Assembly: GCF_043290135.1 (NCBI RefSeq)
Contig: NC_134707.1
Span: 82,664,987 to 82,728,986 of the forward strand
Reading direction: 5' to 3'
DNA: 64,000 bases
Source of the DNA: Rhipicephalus microplus
Taxonomy: Eukaryota > Arthropoda > Arachnida > Ixodida > Ixodidae
Part shown: positions 57,585 to 64,000 of the stretch, piece by piece
Layout of the letters: every line of letters starts with the position of its first letter
How positions within the stretch are numbered: the stretch's first letter is position 1
The notes under the pieces: model-generated
What the model was told of the DNA's origin: nothing
The model's input: only the letters and a program-made list of their open reading frames with translations
Database searches by the model: none
Position numbers and translations under genes: made by a program

Positions 57585-60299
57585 ATGATCGCCACTGATC
57601 CGCCTCCGCAAGTTGAAGCCCTACAACATCTTCTCGAGGCCTACCAGGATATTTTCGATTTTGGCGACCGACCTCTTGGGCAGACGTCCTTTGTCCAGCA
57701 TCGCATACACACAGGTGATGCCAACCCTGTTCACCGCCGTCCCTACAGAGTGTCTGCTTTTGAGCGGAGAATAATTCAGAAGGAGGTGAACAAGATGCTA
57801 GCGAAGGACATTATTGAACCATCCTCCAGTCCCTGGGCATCCCCGGTGGTATTAGTTAAAAAGAAGGACGGATCGTGGCGATTTTGTGTGGAATATCGTC
57901 ACCTTAACAACATCACCAAGAAAGACGCATACCCTCTGCCCCGCATTAATGACGTCCTTGATTGCCTCCATGGTGTCGCCTACTTTTCTTCCATCGATCT
58001 TCGTTCTGGTTATTGGCAGATTGCCGTGGATCCCATGGACCAAGAGAAGACGGCTTTTGTAACACCCGATGGCCTCTACCAATTCAAAGTCATGCCTTTC
58101 GGCTTATGTAATGCCCTCGCCACCTTTGAACGAATGATGGACTCCCTGCTCCATAGATTCAAGTGGTCTACGTGCCTTTGTTATCTGGATGACGTGATTG
58201 TGTTTGCTCCCACTTTTGAAGTACACCTTGAGAGACTGTCGAAAATTCTTGATGTATTCCGTCTCGCCGTCCATCAGCTGAATTCATCCAAGTGCCGGTT
58301 TGGTCGCCGTCGCATTACAGTACTTGGACATATTGTTAACGCTTACGGCGTACAGCCTGACCCAGAAAAAGTTCGAGCTGTGAAGGACTTTTCTGTGCCG
58401 AAAACCGCCAAAGATATCCACAGCTTTGTGGGGCTCTGCTCCTATTTTCAGCGGTTCATCAAGAACTTCGTGGAAATCGCTCGGCCGATAACAGATTTAC
58501 TCAAACCAGATGAGACGTTTGCCTGGCGTCCCTCGCAAGCAGCAGCATTTTCCGACCTGACCACTTTGCTCACTTCTTCTCCTGTGCTGGCTCACTTCGA
58601 CCCTGCGGCACCGGCCGAAGTGCGCACCGATGCCAGCGGTTACGGAATAGGCGCTGTGTTGGCTCAGCGACAACGTGGGCAGCATCGCGTGATAGCTTAT
58701 GCCAGCAGGCTGCTGTCCACCTTGGAGCGTAATTATTCCATCACAGAGCGAGAATGCCTAGCGCTGGTGTGGGCAGTCGTGAAATTTCGCCCTTACTTAT
58801 ACGGCCGACCATTTACAGTTCTCACCGACCACCACGCTCTCTGCTGGCTCACCTCCTTCAAAGATCTCACAAGTCGTCTCGCCCGCTGGGAACTCCGCCT
58901 CCAGAAGTATTTTTACACCGTAGTGTATAAGTAAGGAAAACTGCACAAAGATGTGGATTGTTTGTTACGCTACCCTGTGGCCGACTGCGATCCTACGAGC
59001 ACTGATTCTGTGGGCTGCGTCGTTTCCATCTCCCAGCTGCTTCATCTTGGGGACGAGCAGCGTCGCGATCCGGATATCAGCCGCCTAATACAACAGCTCG
59101 AATCTTCACCGCAAGACGCTTCTGTTCGCATGTTTACCTTAAAGGACCGCAGCTTATATCGGCGTGATTTATCGCCCAATGGTCACAACCTACTTCTGGT
59201 CATACCAAAGCACCTGCGTTCCACAGTCCTACGCGAGCTCCATGACGTGCCAACCGTGGGTCACCTTGGTGTCTCTCGCACATATGAACGTGTCCGCCGC
59301 CGCTTCTGCTGGCCTTGACTTTTACGCTCTGCACGTCGCTATGTCAACGCTTGTGAAATTTGCCAGCGTCGCAAAAAGCCGTCGGGACTCCCTTCCGGAT
59401 ATCTTCAGCCCATCGACATCCCATTGGAGCCATTCTTCCGTGTTGGTTTGGACCTTCTCGGTCCCTTCCCAACATCTGCCTCCGGAAACAAGTGGGTCAC
59501 GGTGGCTACGGATTACGCGACCCGTTATGCAGTTACGCGAGCCATGCCAACAAGCTGCGCTACAGACGTCGCCGATTTTCTACTAAGCGATCTCATTTTA
59601 GTGCATGGAGCCCCTCGTCAACTGCTGACAGACCGAGGCCGTACGTTCCTTTCGAAAGTGGTTGACGATATCCTGCGTTCCAGCTCTACCCAACATAAGC
59701 TCATGACATCGTACCACCCCCAGACAAACGGGTTTACAGGACGTTTAAACCACACCCTGACAGACATGCTATTGAAATACGTCTCGGCCAACCATCGTGA
59801 TTGGGACCTTGCACTACCCTTCGTGACGTTCGCATACAATTCCTCCCGGCATGACACTGCTGGGTACTCGCCATTTTACCTTCTGATTGGACGTGAACCA
59901 ACATTGCCGTTGGATACCTTCCTGCCAGCCGCTGCGCAGTCTACTTCTGAATATGCACGCGACGCTATTAACCGAGCTGACCATGCTCGTCAGCTTGCCC
60001 GCAGCAGATTAATGGCGTCCCAAGACTCGCAGAAGCATCGTTACGACGAGCGGCATCGCGGTGAACACTTTCCAACAGGTTCCCTCGTTCTTCTTTGGTC
60101 CCCTACGCGACATGCAGGCCTTTCAGAAAAACTTCTCTCTCGTTTCACGGGCCCATACCGCGTGCTTAGACGAGTGACCAACAATACATATGAAATTGTC
60201 CCTGATAATTCATCAACCTCTTCCGCTCTCCTGTCAAGGGACATCGTCCACGTATCAAGGCTCAAACGTTACCACACTGCTCCTGCTGTGGCCCCGTAA
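57585..60299 (+). pseudogene. Gypsy 2 pol (RT, RNase H, integrase), two nonsense mutations
   Basis: One frame across 905 codons with only two internal stops (TAA 58932-58934, TGA 59316-59318). [22 protein letters not shown] (57870-57930), [33 protein letters not shown] (about 58180-58192). RNase [19 protein letters not shown] (58618-58670), [14 protein letters not shown]. Integrase: HHCC finger near 59235-59365, GLDLLGPFP, LTDRGRTF, then NGFTGRLNHT where the catalytic Glu is Gly (59739-59741). It ends with a GLSEKLLSRFTGPYRVLRRV block (60116-60175). It is far better preserved than gypsy 1. Confidence 0.9.
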
Positions 60300-60334
60300 A
60301 CTCGCCGGGTCGGCGCTTTTGCCGCCGGGGGTCG

Positions 60335-60513
60335 TGTTACGTGATTTCGTCTGACTGAAAGAGGGCATAATGGGGTACACCCAAGAAAGGTGCCTCAGAC
60401 TGAGAGTGAAGAAGTGGACGTTGTCGGTGAGCTGATTCTTCGCAGAACGGACAAAGGGGGGAAAGTGTCAGACCAGCTCTGTGTAAATAAAAGTTTAATG
60501 GGGGGACACGGCA
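60335..60513 (+). repeat. 3' LTR of gypsy element 2
   Basis: Begins TGTTACGTGATTTCGTC just after a G-rich tract and contains AATAAAAG near 60486. The end at GACACGGCA (60513) is inferred because the 5' copy is deleted. Confidence 0.6.
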
Positions 60514-60689
60514 CCGGAATCTGAAGAATATAATTTCAAGTTTTTTTGACGGACTCCACTGGGCTTTCCATGGAAATTTGAGGTGCTGATAATCTGTCTA
60601 TTGTGTGATATTTTCTAAACTATCTGTAAAAATAGCGAATTTCCTATATCTCACCCCTGATAAGTATTGAACATTATTGAACTATTCAA

Positions 60690-60886
60690 CATTATTTTGG
60701 CTCATGTCGTAACTATGCATTAATTAGGAAACGACTTTTAGATATTCCATTTGCGAAGCTAGGTTTAAATTTAACCACAGAAAATGTTCTACGTTTTGGT
60801 GCCTCTGTTTTGGGAAATTGCCACAGAGATGCATTCGATGCGGTGTGTAATTTTATTCAAGACTCTAAACGTTTTTCAACATAAAA
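60690..60886 (+). pseudogene. LINE ORF2 extreme C-terminus fragment
   Basis: Reads YFGSCRNYALIRKRLLDIP, then FGASVLGNCHRDAFDAVCNF and DSKRFST with a stop at 60884. It is collinear with the end of 56450-57012 and belongs to a related LINE. Upstream domains are absent. Confidence 0.6.
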
Positions 60887-61212
60887 CCCACGTTAACAGA
60901 TACTCAAAAAATGGGTTGAAAAGTGATTTTCAATTCTGGCTAAATCCGTGACATACCAAATTAATCGTGTTTGGCAAAACCAGCTGTCTGGTCGGCTCCA
61001 AAAATCAAGTTGTAGCTATTAGTGTCTACTTTGTTGTTGATTTTTTTTCTCCCAATCTAAATCTTTGGTTTCTTTCTTTTTTTAAGAATTCACTATACAA
61101 CTCCCCCTTTCCTTTTTTTTCGTTGTAAGCAATAATGCAGTTTCGTCCATATGAGACTATATGTTCTCTTGGCCAATCCCCCAGAGTGGGTACGAGCCAT
61201 GAATTAGAGGAT
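60887..61212. other. Unassigned AT-rich spacer
   Basis: No gene or repeat recognised between the LINE fragment and the CAAA repeat. Confidence 0.35.
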
Positions 61213-61317
61213 ACAAACAAACAAACAAACAAACAAACAAACAAACAAACAAACAAACAAACAAACAAACAAACAAACAAACAAACAAGCAAACAAACAA
61301 ACAAACAAACAAACAAA
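61213..61317. repeat. (CAAA)n microsatellite
   Basis: About 26 CAAA units with one AAGC interruption near 61288. The open frames across it encode only repeated Lys-Gln-Thr-Asn or Cys-Leu-Phe-Val. Confidence 0.95.
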
Positions 61318-61397
61318 TGGTGAGCTGCGTTGTGGCTGCGGACTGACAACTGTTATTTTCCACGTAACACCATTATACTCAGGAACATAACTAGACT

Positions 61398-64000
61398 GTG
61401 GCAAGCATATATTTTCGGCCAACGCGATCTTCGGACATCACATTGCTGAAGTGCTTGCTATCTCGATGTGGCTCGTCATTTCTGTTGTGTGGAGATTTCA
61501 ATGCCCATCATGCTCGTTGGTGTAGTCGCCCACAAAACAATCGTGGAGTGGAAATCAATGAACGTATTGGTAAACATGATCTGCAGACTCTTAATGACGG
61601 CTCATCCACATTTGTCGGCAGAGGAAAGGAACAATCCACCATTGATCTTGCCATATCAACGAGAGATGTGCGTGTTACTTGGTCAAGCGAAGCTGACCCA
61701 TGGGCTTCAGATCATCTGCTCATTTTGCTGGTTCCAGAAAATTCTCCTAGCAGCCAGAGTGCGGCATACAAAGTGACAAACTGGGACAAGTTCCATCAGC
61801 TGATTGCGGGGCCGCCATCACACGATAACCTGTTCAAACTAGTGAGTGAATGTCTGCAGCAAGCTACAGTACGACGACTGCAAAGGGTAGACAAGCCAAA
61901 CCCTGACCTAAAGCTCTTGAGACTACGTGCTTGTCGACGACGGGCTTACAGGAGGGCACAGCGTTCCAAAAGAAGTTCTGATTGGACCCTATATAACCAC
62001 TTAGATGCAGCCATTAGGTGGCACACATAACAACTTCGTCGAAGAAGCTGGGCCGCATTGTGTAGTTTGTTGCATATGGCGTGTAGTTTTTGGTGTGTAT
62101 AGCGCATATAGACGGCTCTCCGAACACCCGAGGTCTGCGAGAACCCAACTACAGCATTGTGCATCGCGACTGGACGGTTTCCAAAAATTCTTGCGGAAGA
62201 TTTTGCCAACATTTTCACGTGTCCTATGTCAAAAGACAACGCCAGTCATCGTTCCGTAAAAATTTTATATGGGCCTCCATGTGAGATGGATGAGGCAGAA
62301 TTTACCCTGGCCGAGCTGCGTCATGCACTTAGCTTCTGTTACCGTCGCACTGCCCCAGGCGATGATGGTGTTACATACCAAGCCTTGTGAAACATAGATG
62401 AGGTCTTTCATCAAAGTATCCCAGACGACTACAAAAAAGTGTGGCAAACGAGTCTGACTACTTTTGAATGGAAATCATCTGTGGTCAAGCCATTTTTCAA
62501 GCCTGGTCGCCCTGCACAACTGAAGCCATACTGGCCAATATCACTAACTTCTAATGTTATGAAGCTGATTGAATGTATGGTGCTGTTTTGTCTGGACGCC
62601 AGATTACCAGAACTCCCTTTCTTACCTGATGTCATGAGCGGATTTAGTCGCCACCGTTCAGCTCTCGACAGCGTAGCAGATCTCGTATCATCGCTTGAAT
62701 CTGCTCGAGCAAGTAGACATTCCGCATATGTTCTATTTCTCGACATACAGCAAGCGTTTGACTTGGTGCCACATAAGCGATTATTTGTGCACTGATGAAT
62801 GGAGGAATTTCAGGTCGTCTGTTACACTTTCTCCGTGATTTTATTTCTGAGCGCAGAATGAAAGTGCGCATTGGAGAAGTACAGAGTCAACCTCACGCTG
62901 TTAAATGTGGCGTCCTGCAAGGCAGCGTCTTGTCACCGCTTCTCTTTAACAGCGTACTTGGTGGACTTCCAGGCCGATTACCACAAGAATGTGACTTTCC
63001 TATAGCCATAGCGATTTATGCTGATGACATCGCACTCTGGGTCAGTGGTCCATCACACCATGGTCCACGTCTTCGTGGTATATTGCAGCGAGCCCTGAAT
63101 GCAACTTCAGAATACTTGGTGGAAGTTGGCCTGCAAGTTTCACTTGTGAAGTCAGCTGCGATCGCGTATCATCCAAGGCAACGCGCTCGTCGAAGCCTTA
63201 GCAGGCTTTACCTCACGGACACACCGATACAGTGGGTACACTAACATCGCTACCTGGGTGTAACAATGGATGATCACCTTTCTTGGCGCCCTGCTGTTAA
63301 AACTGTGAGGCGAAAATTGGTGTCTCTGTTCAAGTATGTAGCCACCTTGACTGCTTGGCGTGAGGGCGTTGATCAGAAGACGACGCTACAGGTTTACCAA
63401 TCAGCTGTACTCTCTAGCATGATGTATGCTTTGGCAGTCTCGAATGTACCACCTACTTTATTGTCTCAGCCGGAACGGGTTCATAGTGTTGCCCTCTGAG
63501 TACTGTTTGGAGTACCTCGTGAAGCACAATTCATTCTACTACTGACTGAAGCACACCAGTTGCTGCTAAGGCTGCAAGTGGACCAGAGAGCGCTACATCA
63601 TATAGAGGGTGTGAACCGAGCCCCACATGGCAGGACACTCCTTAACAGGCTTTTACAGCGCCCACTTTCTCGGATGGGTAAAATTGCGGCTTTGTTCAAT
63701 GACATTACTGGCAATTCCGGCGAAACTATTCAGTTGCCAACATCGACAGAGCACAGGCCATGTGCCTTTCCTACCCATCTGTCAATTCCAGGAATACGCA
63801 ATTAGTGTAAGCAATCTGTTTCGGAACTATACCAATTAGTCTATTCACACTTATTTGAAAACTTCGAAGACTAAGGAAAAGAGTTAACAGACGCTTTTGT
63901 ACACAGCGATGGCCTGAGTGCTTCTGCAGCTTTCTTCTGCGCTTCAACTGATATCAGGCGGTTATTTAAAATACCGCACCCCTCATCGTCAGTGACGGCC
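61398..64000 (+). pseudogene. LINE ORF2 continuing past the window end (endonuclease, RT, RNase H start)
   Basis: The endonuclease resumes with VASIYFRP and CGDFNAHHARW (about 61490-61525, catalytic Asp/Asn kept), then STIDLAIST and ASDHLLILL. After a damaged linker, RT begins near 62290 with an APGDDGVTYQAL block (stop at 62387), SVVKPFFKPGRP, FLDIQQAFDLVPH (about 62738-62776), GVLQGSVLSPLLFN (62911-62952) and an intact YADD (63017-63028). It ends with HRYLGVTMDDHLSW and the helical tail to 63805. An RNase H start with SASAAFF and SSSVTA is near 63915-64000. One frameshift near 62790 and about six stops kill it. With 57186-57538 it forms one split element. Confidence 0.85.

Larger units (their letters stand above)
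57539..60513 (+). mobile_element. Ty3/gypsy LTR retrotransposon 2, internally deleted
   Basis: Only 17 bases of the 5' LTR start remain (TGTTACGTGATTTCGTC, 57539-57555), identical to the start of the 3' LTR at 60335. Gag and protease are gone and pol follows almost at once. The 3' LTR spans about 60335-60513. It lies inside a LINE endonuclease. No clean target duplication was found. Confidence 0.8.

Noticed and set aside
61026..61422. Cys-Leu-Phe-Val repeat frames
   Set aside because: Translation of a (CAAA)n microsatellite; not a cysteine-rich protein.

Overview
The window looks like nuclear DNA of an animal, most likely a hard (ixodid) tick. This is inferred from the repeat content and not from any marker gene: tRNA-derived SINEs of the type described in Rhipicephalus (Ruka-like), several non-LTR (LINE) families with gag-like zinc-knuckle ORF1s, Ty3/gypsy LTR elements, a Penelope-like element, THAP/P-element remnants and very long (GATA)n tracts. 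No bacterial operons, rRNA or functional tRNA genes are visible, and almost every recognisable coding stretch belongs to a broken mobile element.

Layout. 0.4-5.5 kb: two halves of CR1/Jockey-type LINE reverse transcriptase, a 0.87 kb tetranucleotide tract and a badly decayed Ty3/gypsy pol. 5.8-9.4 kb: tRNA-derived SINEs and a divergent pair of THAP-domain pseudogenes. 9.7-12.1 kb: a LINE with an uninterrupted 480-codon pol, a perfect 58-bp inverted repeat and a SINE. 14.3-19.4 kb: a near-complete but dead LINE on the minus strand, then the 3' end of another LINE. 19.8-21.5 kb: a second tetranucleotide tract and a tandem array of about 93-bp units split by a SINE. 22.5-24.5 kb: one possible host secreted-peptide ORF touching a LINE 5' end, a terminal-inverted-repeat (MITE-like) element and a foldback. 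25-37 kb: mostly unassignable, with scattered SINEs and two exon-like candidates. 37.3-42 kb: a complete LTR-to-LTR gypsy element with a 4-bp target duplication, sitting inside a 145-bp satellite. 42.1-46 kb: a Penelope-like element (RT plus GIY-YIG remnant, candidate hammerhead core) directly preceded on the same strand by an SGNH/GDSL-esterase-like ORF. 47.2-51.9 kb: a near-complete two-ORF LINE. 56.4-64 kb: a LINE split by a recently dead gypsy element and by other insertions, running off the window end.

How the parts relate. The genes do not form a pathway. Replicative modules (gag-like ORF1, endonuclease, RT, RNase H, integrase) recur in several families, and the non-autonomous SINEs and MITE-like elements presumably depended on such machinery. 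Most interesting are the esterase-like ORF paired with the Penelope-like RT, the dispersed element carrying the tetranucleotide repeats, the head-to-head THAP remnants and the possible secreted peptide at 22.5 kb. All family names come from reading motifs by eye; no database search was possible.
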